Below, piece by piece: positions 44,100-50,976 of a DNA stretch of 50,976 nucleotides. Origin of the DNA: Acetobacterium fimetarium (GTDB lineage Bacteria; Bacillota; Clostridia; Eubacteriales; Eubacteriaceae); contig NZ_WJBC01000021.1 of assembly GCF_014284475.1 (NCBI RefSeq), positions 1 through 50,976 of the forward strand, written 5' to 3'. The position numbers and the translations under genes were made by a program. Under the pieces are notes generated by a model. The model saw only the letters and a program-made list of their open reading frames with translations, ran no database searches and had not been told where the DNA came from. How positions within the stretch are numbered: position 1 is the stretch's first letter; each line of letters opens with the position of its first letter.

Positions 44100-46070
44100 T
44101 TAAAATAAATTAATTTCCAGATCAACCGGCTTAAACTCAATCCCGTCACCGCTATAATATTTACTGAACAATTCATAGAACTGTAATCTCAATGCCTGGA
44201 TCGAAACGATCAGGCCTTCCAGGGCAATGATAAAAAAGTTCGCCAGAATAAGTATTCCCACACTGATCACACCATTCTGCGCCATCATGGCAAGCGTCTG
44301 AAAAGCCATGAACAAACCGACATGGGTCAGCGCAAAGGCACCAATTCGAATAAAGGAAAGCGTATTGCTTAACATGCCCAGCAGCATTTCAAAGAGTTCG
44401 AATCCGCTTTCAACATAATATTCTGAAGCTGCTTCCTGATAAAGCTGTTTATTTTTCAGCAAATAATTTGCCAGCGGCTCCCGGATCAGAACCACCAATA
44501 CCATCAGAACCGCTAAAACAATCAGTATGCCATTTAACCGATCAGCCTGCGGAAGAATACCGGTATTAACGCCCAAAAGCCCCAAAAGCGTCGTGTATAA
44601 AATAAATCCACAAATCCCGTTTTTTCCAAAGACCCCTTCTTTTATTTCTTTTTTCTTCAACTTGTTGATGATGCTGTAAATATAGGCCACAAAAAGCATC
44701 ATCATGCCAATTATAACGGCTGTCAGCAGGATGGTGTTGATCTCATCAAAAGGCCTGATCCAGACGGGCTTTATCACCTCTTCAAATCCGAAAATGCTGC
44801 CGTACATGAATCCGAAAAATATCGAACACAGCCCTAAGCGAAAAAGTACTTTTCCCAGTTCAACGCCCTTTTTTCCAAGGATAAAGCCCATCAGTGAGAG
44901 AATCAGGCCCTGCCCGACATCTCCGAACATGAAGCCAAAGCAGAACATGTAGGTGATGCTCAAAAACGGCGTCGGATCCAACTCATCAAACGACGGCACG
45001 CCATACATTTTCACCAGGCTTTCAAACGGGCTAAAAAGCCAGTTGTTTTTCAGTTTCGTCGGCGGCTTCGCACTTCCGCTGCTGCTGTCTGAGAACATCA
45101 TAATCAGATCCGGGTATTTTTCTGAAACAGCTTCCATTTTCTGCCGGTCTTTTTTCGAAATCCAGCCGGAAAAATAAAAGTTCTTGTTACTGAAAGCCAT
45201 GTATTTTTTGATCGTATTGAGATTCTCATATAAGCTGAGGGTATTGAAGCTATCGGATGCATCTGCTCGACTTTCTTCTAATTGGGCATTCACCTTCTTA
45301 AGCAATTCGCCGCTGCTTGCCTGCAATTCACTGATCTTCCTGTCGATCTGTCTGAGAATCTCCCCTGGTGATCCCGTATATTCCGGACTGAAGTCTTCTA
45401 TTAGTTTGTAATTAAGCGCTTTCAGGATGCGCCGCGATTCGATTTCAAAATCCCGCGGTGAGATGATCAGAAAGACTTCTTCATTATCCTCCTGATTCCC
45501 GACATGAAAAACAATCGAGGTCACACTGTTGTAAATACTTTTCAGGCGTACCGCATTGTCCTTGGTAACCGAACCGATGCTGTAGGAATAATTTTCCAGA
45601 CTGTCCAGTTCACCCATCTGCACTTCCATTTCGTCGATGTAGGAATAGGCAACTCGGCTTTGTTTGAGTTTTTCGATCTGAGCATTGATTTCCATCATTT
45701 CATCGTATTCAATCACGATATTGTTTTCAAAAGCATCAACTTTTTTCAGGGCCTCGTCGAGATCCGTTTCACCTTTTGCCAAAGCTCTCATATCCAGCTT
45801 CAGGGATCCTTTGTAAAGCTCATTCAGCTTGTTGACCAGCTTGAGATAGTTCTTTTCGCCCATCTTCATTTCACCGGATACGAGCTGTGAAAACCCCAGC
45901 AGCTCGTTGATGTTTTCCTCCCGAATCGGGAGAATGAACCGGCCGGTTTCTATTTCATGCATCGCATCAACGATTTGGATGTCATTGAAAAGAAACATAT
46001 CTTTTGTAAATTTATCCACGTCTTCAATTTTCCCAACCACATCCATCATGATCACATTTTCAATCGCCAT
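44100..46070 (-). CDS. atpI: V-type ATP synthase subunit I
   Basis: The large membrane stator (a-type) subunit, 656 residues. The N-terminal half (1-340) is soluble, with coiled-coil stretches. The C-terminal half has about seven or eight membrane spans, starting at FLSITYMFCFGFMFGDVGQG. The conserved Arg for ion passage is probably in LSFIRIGAFALTHVGL. The start follows AAAGGAGGAG. A 278-base repeat-bearing gap separates it from atpC upstream. Confidence 0.93.
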   Translation of the reverse strand: MAIENVIMMDVVGKIEDVDKFTKDMFLFNDIQIVDAMHEIETGRFILPIREENINELLGFSQLVSGEMKMGEKNYLKLVNKLNELYKGSLKLDMRALAKGETDLDEALKKVDAFENNIVIEYDEMMEINAQIEKLKQSRVAYSYIDEMEVQMGELDSLENYSYSIGSVTKDNAVRLKSIYNSVTSIVFHVGNQEDNEEVFLIISPRDFEIESRRILKALNYKLIEDFSPEYTGSPGEILRQIDRKISELQASSGELLKKVNAQLEESRADASDSFNTLSLYENLNTIKKYMAFSNKNFYFSGWISKKDRQKMEAVSEKYPDLIMMFSDSSSGSAKPPTKLKNNWLFSPFESLVKMYGVPSFDELDPTPFLSITYMFCFGFMFGDVGQGLILSLMGFILGKKGVELGKVLFRLGLCSIFFGFMYGSIFGFEEVIKPVWIRPFDEINTILLTAVIIGMMMLFVAYIYSIINKLKKKEIKEGVFGKNGICGFILYTTLLGLLGVNTGILPQADRLNGILIVLAVLMVLVVLIREPLANYLLKNKQLYQEAASEYYVESGFELFEMLLGMLSNTLSFIRIGAFALTHVGLFMAFQTLAMMAQNGVISVGILILANFFIIALEGLIVSIQALRLQFYELFSKYYSGDGIEFKPVDLEINLF

Positions 46071-46143
46071 GGTCTCCTCCTTTCCTCGTCTAATCAGCCC
46101 TGATAATTATGAAATTTACAAAATATAAACGAAAATCGCTTTG

Positions 46144-46340
46144 ATGTCGGTTTTCGCAATCAATTTGGTAACGTGTAGGCGAACAGTCGATAGACTGTCC
46201 GCCGTACAGTGTACACATTTCGCGAAGGCAATGAGCCAATCACAAGCTTACTTGTAGTTGGCGACTGCCCGCGACCTAGAAGAAATTCGCACAGCGATTT
46301 CTTCTGGTGATTCGCGTAAACCGGCAGCGAAGCAAACGGT
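46144..46340. repeat. Composite palindromic repeat family beta, copy 3, inside the ATPase operon
   Basis: A mosaic of palindromes between atpC and atpI: outer arms GTCGGTTTTCGCAATCA and TGATTCGCGTAAACCGGCAGC; beta core at 46169-46216; gamma module at 46228-46276; AGAAGAAATTCGC/GCGATTTCTTCT at 46279-46305. The beta core matches 22939-22986 and gamma matches 12575-12623. Transcribed within the ATPase mRNA it would form a branched structure. Confidence 0.9.
46228..46276 (+). repeat. Palindromic module gamma, copy 2
   Basis: A 49-base hairpin identical to the reverse complement of 12575-12623 except for its four loop bases. The arms are CCAATCACAAG / CTTGTAGTTGG plus flanks. Confidence 0.9.
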
Positions 46341-46348
46341 AGTTTCTT

Positions 46349-47395
46349 CTAATCAACCGATCTGATTAAATATTTTTTAGTCTCTTCCGCATCCATTTTA
46401 TAACGCTTGCTCGCGATAATTGAAGTGATATCCGCAATTTCAAAATCGAGCAGGTGAATATAGGCAACCGCTCGCCCCAGACTGGCACTGCCCTCTTTGA
46501 AAAGTCGCAAATACAGATAGTAAAGGTAGCGTTCGCGACGTCTTTCCATATACAAATCGATGGTTTTTGTATGGTTGAACAGAAATGCATAGTCCGAATT
46601 CAACAATTGTTCCTTCATTTCTTCCACATTTTTGGCATTGACGAGATTGGATAAGCGCTTGTCGGTAATTTCAAATCCCCCTCTCAGCGAATAGGCGATC
46701 AGCTCTTCACGGGAAAGATTGTAAAACTTTTTCCCCCGATAAATCCAGACGAGATTAAGCAGATCAAAATTCCGCTGTTGAGCTTCGATCAGATCTTTAT
46801 TTGCCTTCTGATCGAGTTTAAGCAGGCGGTTTTTGAGCAAGTCATAATAATAGCGGTCCAGACTTTTCTCGACCATCACCAGGTCCTGCTCCAAGCTGAC
46901 ATCCTTGTATATTTCCAGCACCCGATAATAGTCGGTGTCAAGCAACAGCTTCTTGAATTCTTCCCAATCCTTGACACGAAACAGACGGTCAAAAGGCACT
47001 TTTGTGTATTTCTGAGAATATACGGTAAGTCCCCGTAAGGATTCCAAATCGCCATTTCTTGCAATGCCACGGATTAAAACACGTAAGGATTCCACCTCCA
47101 ACCGAACTAAGAGCATTTTGAAAAATGCTCTGTCGGTACCATATAAATAATGCATGAGTTTTTCAGTCTCCTGCACTTTCAAATCATTGAGACGCACCTC
47201 AAACTCTGAACGATGAAGATTCTCCTGATCCAGTTTTTTTAAAAATTCGCCATAATACGTATGCTCTCTTAAAAACAGGAATACATCTTTCAAATTATTC
47301 GCCTTAATCAGCTCACGATAGTCCTGAACACTAATTTTTTGAGCCTTCATGGCAAGTGTTTTTACACTGATGCATGCATATTTACTATCAGACAT
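46349..47395 (-). CDS. atpC: V-type ATP synthase subunit C
   Basis: A 348-residue homologue of subunit C/AC39, the socket linking the central stalk to the membrane ring. It is all-helical in prediction. Family features include the N-terminal YACISVKTLAMKAQ and a C-terminal YIHLLDFEIADITSIIASKRY. It begins 38 bases after atpH. A repeat element follows its stop after a few bases. Confidence 0.9.
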   Translation of the reverse strand: MSDSKYACISVKTLAMKAQKISVQDYRELIKANNLKDVFLFLREHTYYGEFLKKLDQENLHRSEFEVRLNDLKVQETEKLMHYLYGTDRAFFKMLLVRLEVESLRVLIRGIARNGDLESLRGLTVYSQKYTKVPFDRLFRVKDWEEFKKLLLDTDYYRVLEIYKDVSLEQDLVMVEKSLDRYYYDLLKNRLLKLDQKANKDLIEAQQRNFDLLNLVWIYRGKKFYNLSREELIAYSLRGGFEITDKRLSNLVNAKNVEEMKEQLLNSDYAFLFNHTKTIDLYMERRRERYLYYLYLRLFKEGSASLGRAVAYIHLLDFEIADITSIIASKRYKMDAEETKKYLIRSVD

Positions 47396-47433
47396 TTACT
47401 ATCCCACTTTTCTTATAAATTAAAAATAGAATT

Positions 47434-47784
47434 CTAACTACCTTCAGTTTTAGTGTTGAATAATTTTTCCAGCACTGCAATCGCTTTTTCCGCTTTTTTT
47501 TCATCGTACCGATAGCGCACTTTCAGCAGCTCTTTATCCATTGAATTGATGATCGCAAGGCGTTCGGTTTTTGCTTTTTCTATTTCAATTTCATAGATTT
47601 TTTTTGCCTGCTTCTGTGCTTTATCTATTTCAGCTTTTTCTCTTTCTTTTATATCATTCCTTGTTTGTTCCATCATTTGCTCAGCCCGCGAAGCAACCCT
47701 TTTTTTTATTCCAATCGCTCTTTTATCAAGACTGATTATTTCCCTGATCACCTCGTTAATATCAGCATCTTCGCTATGTAACAT
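47434..47784 (-). CDS. atpH: V-type ATP synthase subunit H (G-like peripheral stalk)
   Basis: A 116-residue, highly charged, coiled-coil protein in the position of subunit H/G, the partner of subunit E in the peripheral stalk. Residues 20-110 form an almost continuous amphipathic helix with repeated K/E/A patterns. Start at the ATG at 47784 after AAAGGAGAT. First gene of the ATPase operon. A TATAAT on the minus strand at 47827-47832 may be its -10 box; it lies just upstream of the divergent copA promoter. Confidence 0.87.
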   Translation of the reverse strand: MLHSEDADINEVIREIISLDKRAIGIKKRVASRAEQMMEQTRNDIKEREKAEIDKAQKQAKKIYEIEIEKAKTERLAIINSMDKELLKVRYRYDEKKAEKAIAVLEKLFNTKTEGS

Positions 47785-47841
47785 GAATATCTCCTTTCCT
47801 TTGACTAAGCTGTTTACTTTATAATGATTATATTTTTATCC

Positions 47842-47870
47842 TTGACTTTTCTATGTTATCGTCGTATGAT
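47842..47870 (+). promoter_or_regulatory. Promoter of copA
   Basis: TTGACT, 17 bases, TATGAT, close to consensus, about 58 bases before the ATG. Confidence 0.85.
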
Positions 47871-47881
47871 GGATGCAAATG

Positions 47882-47907
47882 ATACCCCTCCCCATATGGG
47901 GGCGGTT
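47882..47907 (+). promoter_or_regulatory. Probable CsoR operator
   Basis: ATACCCCTCC followed by the perfect palindrome CCCCATATGGGG, then GCGGTTAT. The C-rich/G-rich inverted arrangement flanked by ATAC resembles CsoR operators. It begins right after the predicted transcription start, where bound CsoR would block copA. Confidence 0.75.
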
Positions 47908-47928
47908 ATTGAAAGGATGTGATACCGA

Positions 47929-50508
47929 ATGAAAAAGTCATTTTTTAATATCACTGGTATGACCTGTGTTGCCTGCGCCGGAACGATTGAGCGCAAAGTC
48001 GGACAAATCGATGGAGTTGAGTCGGCTGTTATCAATTTTTCGACTGAAAAACTGCTTGTCACCTACGATGCAGAACGCGTGACCCCGCAATTGATCATTG
48101 ATACGATTGATGCTCTTGGCTATGGAGCGACACTCGTCGATGATGGTTTGTCAGAAAACGCACCTAAAAAAGACAGTGAATCAAAATACCGAAAGCAGAT
48201 TAATGAGGTTAGAAACCGGCTGGTCTTCTCTTTAATTTTCACACTGCCACTGTTCTATCTGGCAATGGGTCCCATGGTTGGACTGCCCATTCCCGGTTTT
48301 CTGGCTGGTATGGAGAATCTTTTACTCAATGCCCTGACCCAGATGTTTTTAACCCTGCCAGTAGTTTATTTATGCCGATATTTCTATATCAATGGTTACC
48401 GAGCGCTTGCAAAGCGGATACCCAATATGGACTCGTTAGTTGCCGTCGGCACCAGTGCTTCATTTTTATATGGCGTTGTCGTGCTTTTTATTCTGGCTTA
48501 CGGATTTTCTTATGATGACATGACATTAGTCCACCATTACGCACATGAATTGTATTTTGAATCAACAACTGTCATTTTAGTATTGATTACCCTCGGAAAG
48601 TATTTTGAAACAAGAGCCAAAGGAAAAACTTCCGAAGCCATTGAAAAACTGATTGCGCTGGTGCCTGAAAATGCCAACGTGATAAGAGATGACCAGGAGA
48701 TTGAAATCAGCATCGACGAGGTCAAAGTGAATGACATCGTGATCATTCGTCCCGGCGAACGCATTCCCGTTGACGGCGAAATAATCTCGGGACGGTCCAG
48801 TATCGACGAATCGCTGCTGACCGGTGAAAGCATCCCGGTGGAGAAAAAAGAAGGCGACTATGTTATTTCCGGAAGCATCAATAAAACCGGATCATTCAAA
48901 TTCAAAGCCACAAAAATCGGCCAGGATACAACCCTAAATAAAATCATTCAGCTAGTCGAGGAAGCACAGTCGTCTAAGGCCCCGATTGCAAGAATTGCCG
49001 ATCAGATCAGCCGCTACTTTGTACCAGCGGTCATGGGCATTGCCCTGCTCACCTTTCTGATCTGGATGCTTGTCGGATACGGTCTGTCATTTGCGCTTTC
49101 TGCCGGGATATCGGTCCTGGTGATCTCCTGTCCCTGCGCTCTGGGTCTGGCAACACCGACGGCGATCATGGTCGGAACTGGTAAAGGCGCCGAAAAAGGA
49201 ATCCTGTTCAAGAACGGGCCTGCTCTGGAAACCCTTGGCAAATCTAACACCATCGTATTTGATAAAACCGGCACACTGACTGTTGGCGCCCCATCCGTGA
49301 CGGATGTGATCCTCTACGATGAACATATCACTCAACCGGAATTACTGCGAATAATCGCATCAATTGAGCAGAAATCCGAACATCCTCTCAGCGATGCCAT
49401 CGTCAAAAAAGCACGCGACAGCAATCTTGAATTGACTGATCCCGAATCTTTTGATTCGCTTCCAGGTCTGGGCATCAAAGGGCAGATCGATGGCATCGAG
49501 CTGGTGGCTGGAAACACAAAACTGATGGAGCAGGAGGATATTTCCACAGCAGCGATGGCAAGTGACTATCAGCGCTTGTCCGAAATGGGAAAAACGCCGT
49601 TACTGATCGGATGGAATGGCTCTCTAAAGGGAATTATCGCTGTTGCGGATACGATAAAAGAAAACAGTTATCAGGCTGTATCACAGCTAAAAGCAATGGG
49701 GATCAAGGTCTATATGCTGACCGGGGATAATGAACGCACCGCCGCGGCGATCGGAAAAATGGTCAACATCGATCATGTTGTTGCCAACGTACTACCCCAT
49801 GAAAAATCGCAGATGATCAAAAAACTTCAGGCCGAAGGCAATCAGGTGGTCATGGTTGGCGACGGCATCAATGATGCACCGGCACTGGCTCAAAGCGATG
49901 TTGGCATTGCGATTGGAAACGGCACCGATGTGGCAATTGAATCCGCCGACGTCATTCTGATGCAGAATGATTTAATGAACATTGTCTCCGCGGTACAATT
50001 AAGTAAGGCGACGCTCAGAAACATCAAACAGAATCTCTTCTGGGCTTTTATTTACAATATCATCGGAATCCCCCTGGCTGCAGGTATTCTCTACATTCCG
50101 TTTGGATTAAAATTGAATCCCATGTTTGCCGCCGGCGCCATGAGCCTAAGCTCCGTATCGGTTGTCATGAATGCTTTGTCATTGAAAACATTCAGAACAA
50201 AATTGTTTGATGTTTCGCGAAATCAAAATACTGCGCCTGTTGTTGAGGCAGAATTGCCCTTGAACATAGAAAATAATACGAAAGAAGGAAAAATCATGAA
50301 AAAATTAATGAAGGTTGACGACATGAGTTGCCAGCACTGTGTAAAACGGGTTGATGGCATTTTAAATGGCTTTGAAGGAATCTCTGCCGTGTCCGTTTCG
50401 CTGGAAAAAGGTCAGGCCAGTTTTACAGCTACCGAAGATGTAGATATTAGTGCGGTTGCTGCTGCCCTTACAGAAGCTGGTTACCCTGCCTCTGAAATTA
50501 CTGAGTAA
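47929..50508 (+). CDS. copA: Copper-exporting P1B-type ATPase with C-terminal CopZ-like domain
   Basis: Cu+ efflux pump of 859 residues. An N-terminal heavy-metal domain has CVAC (C13, C16). Eight membrane spans are expected. The actuator TGES is near 298-301, the metal-site CPC at 401-403, the phosphorylated Asp445 in DKTGTLT, HPLSDAI in the nucleotide domain and [10 protein letters not shown] late. After the last spans a linker leads to a second heavy-metal domain (from Met790) with CQHC (C801, C804), resembling the free chaperone CopZ. Met790 is preceded by GAAGGA at six bases, so a separate 70-residue chaperone could be made. First gene of a copper operon with csoR. Confidence 0.95.
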   Translation: MKKSFFNITGMTCVACAGTIERKVGQIDGVESAVINFSTEKLLVTYDAERVTPQLIIDTIDALGYGATLVDDGLSENAPKKDSESKYRKQINEVRNRLVFSLIFTLPLFYLAMGPMVGLPIPGFLAGMENLLLNALTQMFLTLPVVYLCRYFYINGYRALAKRIPNMDSLVAVGTSASFLYGVVVLFILAYGFSYDDMTLVHHYAHELYFESTTVILVLITLGKYFETRAKGKTSEAIEKLIALVPENANVIRDDQEIEISIDEVKVNDIVIIRPGERIPVDGEIISGRSSIDESLLTGESIPVEKKEGDYVISGSINKTGSFKFKATKIGQDTTLNKIIQLVEEAQSSKAPIARIADQISRYFVPAVMGIALLTFLIWMLVGYGLSFALSAGISVLVISCPCALGLATPTAIMVGTGKGAEKGILFKNGPALETLGKSNTIVFDKTGTLTVGAPSVTDVILYDEHITQPELLRIIASIEQKSEHPLSDAIVKKARDSNLELTDPESFDSLPGLGIKGQIDGIELVAGNTKLMEQEDISTAAMASDYQRLSEMGKTPLLIGWNGSLKGIIAVADTIKENSYQAVSQLKAMGIKVYMLTGDNERTAAAIGKMVNIDHVVANVLPHEKSQMIKKLQAEGNQVVMVGDGINDAPALAQSDVGIAIGNGTDVAIESADVILMQNDLMNIVSAVQLSKATLRNIKQNLFWAFIYNIIGIPLAAGILYIPFGLKLNPMFAAGAMSLSSVSVVMNALSLKTFRTKLFDVSRNQNTAPVVEAELPLNIENNTKEGKIMKKLMKVDDMSCQHCVKRVDGILNGFEGISAVSVSLEKGQASFTATEDVDISAVAAALTEAGYPASEITE
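50296..50508 (+). CDS. Possible independently translated CopZ-like chaperone within copA
   Basis: In frame with copA from codon 790 to its stop: 70 residues beginning [15 protein letters not shown], the length and motif of CopZ copper chaperones. A Shine-Dalgarno GAAGGA at 50284-50289 sits six bases before the ATG, unusual for a coding-sequence interior. Either two genes have fused by loss of a stop, or both a fusion and a free chaperone are produced. No stop codon separates them in this sequence. Confidence 0.6.
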   Translation: MKKLMKVDDMSCQHCVKRVDGILNGFEGISAVSVSLEKGQASFTATEDVDISAVAAALTEAGYPASEITE

Positions 50509-50511
50509 ACG

Positions 50512-50778
50512 ATGGAAACCAAAGATCGTTCAACTGAGCTTAACTTACTTAAAACCGCCCGGGGACAGATAGATGGCATCATTAAAATGCTGGAAAGTGA
50601 TCGGTACTGTATTGATGTTTCGAAGCAAATTCTCGCGGTTCAGGCCCTTCTAAAGAAAACAAACCTGGAGATTCTAAAAAAACATATGAATTCCTGCGTC
50701 AAAGATGCTTTTGAAAAGGGCGATGGAGAAGCAAAAATTGACGAGATCATGCTCGTCCTTGATAAATACTATCGATAG
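50512..50778 (+). CDS. csoR: Copper-sensing repressor CsoR
   Basis: An 88-residue CsoR/RcnR-family repressor. The Cu+ ligands Cys33, His58 and Cys62 have the exact CsoR spacing (RYCIDV and KKHMNSC). Copper binding releases it from DNA. The start lies three bases after the copA stop with only a weak ribosome site (GAGTAA), so translation is probably coupled. It likely controls its own operon through the operator at 47882-47907. Confidence 0.93.
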   Translation: METKDRSTELNLLKTARGQIDGIIKMLESDRYCIDVSKQILAVQALLKKTNLEILKKHMNSCVKDAFEKGDGEAKIDEIMLVLDKYYR

Positions 50779-50801
50779 ATTCTATTATCGTACTTAACAC
50801 T

Positions 50802-50835
50802 AAAAAGCCAGTTCTTAGATATAGCTGGCTTTTTT
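50802..50835 (+). terminator. Terminator of the copA-csoR operon
   Basis: AAAAAGCCAG and CTGGCTTTTT arms with a 13-base loop and a T run. Confidence 0.85.
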
Positions 50836-50847
50836 AGCGTTTTTTTT

Positions 50848-50874
50848 AATAAAAAAAACCGCATCTCTGCGGTT
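50848..50874 (-). terminator. Terminator of tRNA-Lys
   Basis: AACCGCA/TGCGGTT, a 7-bp stem with a 4-base loop, followed on the minus strand by eight T residues. Confidence 0.85.
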
Positions 50875-50886
50875 ATGTTTGTAAAA

Positions 50887-50962
50887 TGGTGACCCATGGG
50901 CGACTTGAACGCCCGACACCCTGATTAAAAGTCAGATGCTCTACCAACTGAGCTAATGGGTC
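50887..50962 (-). tRNA. tRNA-Lys (anticodon UUU)
   Basis: A 76-base minus-strand gene with encoded CCA. Acceptor arms GACCCAT/ATGGGTC, D-loop AGCTCAGTTGGTAGAGC, anticodon loop CTTTTAA (anticodon TTT), and T-arm GGGCGTTCAAGTCGCCC. All arms pair. This tRNA is also a substrate type of MnmA, encoded elsewhere in the window. Confidence 0.97.
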
Positions 50963-50976
50963 AGATAAAATATTAA

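Noticed and set aside
46144-46340. CRISPR-like array
   Set aside because: The repeated units are hairpins in single composite elements scattered through the window, without regular spacing or unique spacers; no cas genes are present.

Overview
The window looks like a chromosomal segment of a low-to-mid-GC anaerobic Firmicute of the Eubacteriaceae, most like Acetobacterium. That assignment is an inference from gene content, not a database match. The supporting signs are a lysine (L-box) riboswitch, a glmS ribozyme, an HPr with both His15 and Ser46, a complete V/A-type ATPase operon, CsoR-type copper control, and strong Shine-Dalgarno sites with TTGNNN-17-TATAAT type promoters.

Layout. 1-6.9 kb, minus strand: the 5' two-thirds or so of a type I restriction gene (hsdR) running off the left edge, then rlmD, a DtxR/MntR-like regulator, a YgiQ-type radical SAM protein and cobS. 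7.1-7.8 kb: HPr and a divergent DUF1858 protein. 7.9-12.5 kb, plus strand: promoter, lysine riboswitch, terminator and the lysine/diaminopimelate operon asd-dapA-dapB-lysC. 12.8-21.6 kb, minus strand: two tandem phosphate-uptake clusters (pstS-pstC-pstA-pstB-phoU). The first has a PhoP-box-like array; the second carries a wrecked pstC. 21.7-31.9 kb, minus strand: a small HD alarmone-hydrolase-like protein, a Nudix protein, a DbpA-like RNA helicase, a chemoreceptor with a four-cysteine PAS region, glmS with its ribozyme leader, glmM and an MnmA-like thiouridylase. 31.9-35.7 kb: a MurT/GatD-like pair whose glutaminase residues are missing, a K+ channel, a GIY-YIG protein and a 55-residue zinc-ribbon protein. 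35.9-38.8 kb, plus strand: an M29 aminopeptidase and glnS. 38.9-47.8 kb, minus strand: V-type ATPase genes atpH-C-I-K-F-E-A-B-D. 47.9-50.8 kb, plus strand: copper ATPase copA, with a CopZ-like domain fused at its C-terminus, and csoR. A tRNA-Lys(UUU) closes the window.

The gene content is largely housekeeping. What stands out is (1) a set of modular palindromic intergenic repeats, in at least three interlocking families, sitting after stop codons and inside operons, in which the arms are almost invariant and differences between the best-matched copies lie in the hairpin loops; (2) the pst duplication, where pstC2 was deleted between two 9-bp direct repeats; (3) PstA permeases with a PDZ-like extracytoplasmic insertion; (4) a catalytically degenerate MurT/GatD-like pair in a tight five-gene cluster; and (5) a CopA-CopZ fusion with an apparently functional internal ribosome binding site. 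I saw no CRISPR array, transposase, prophage or rRNA gene.
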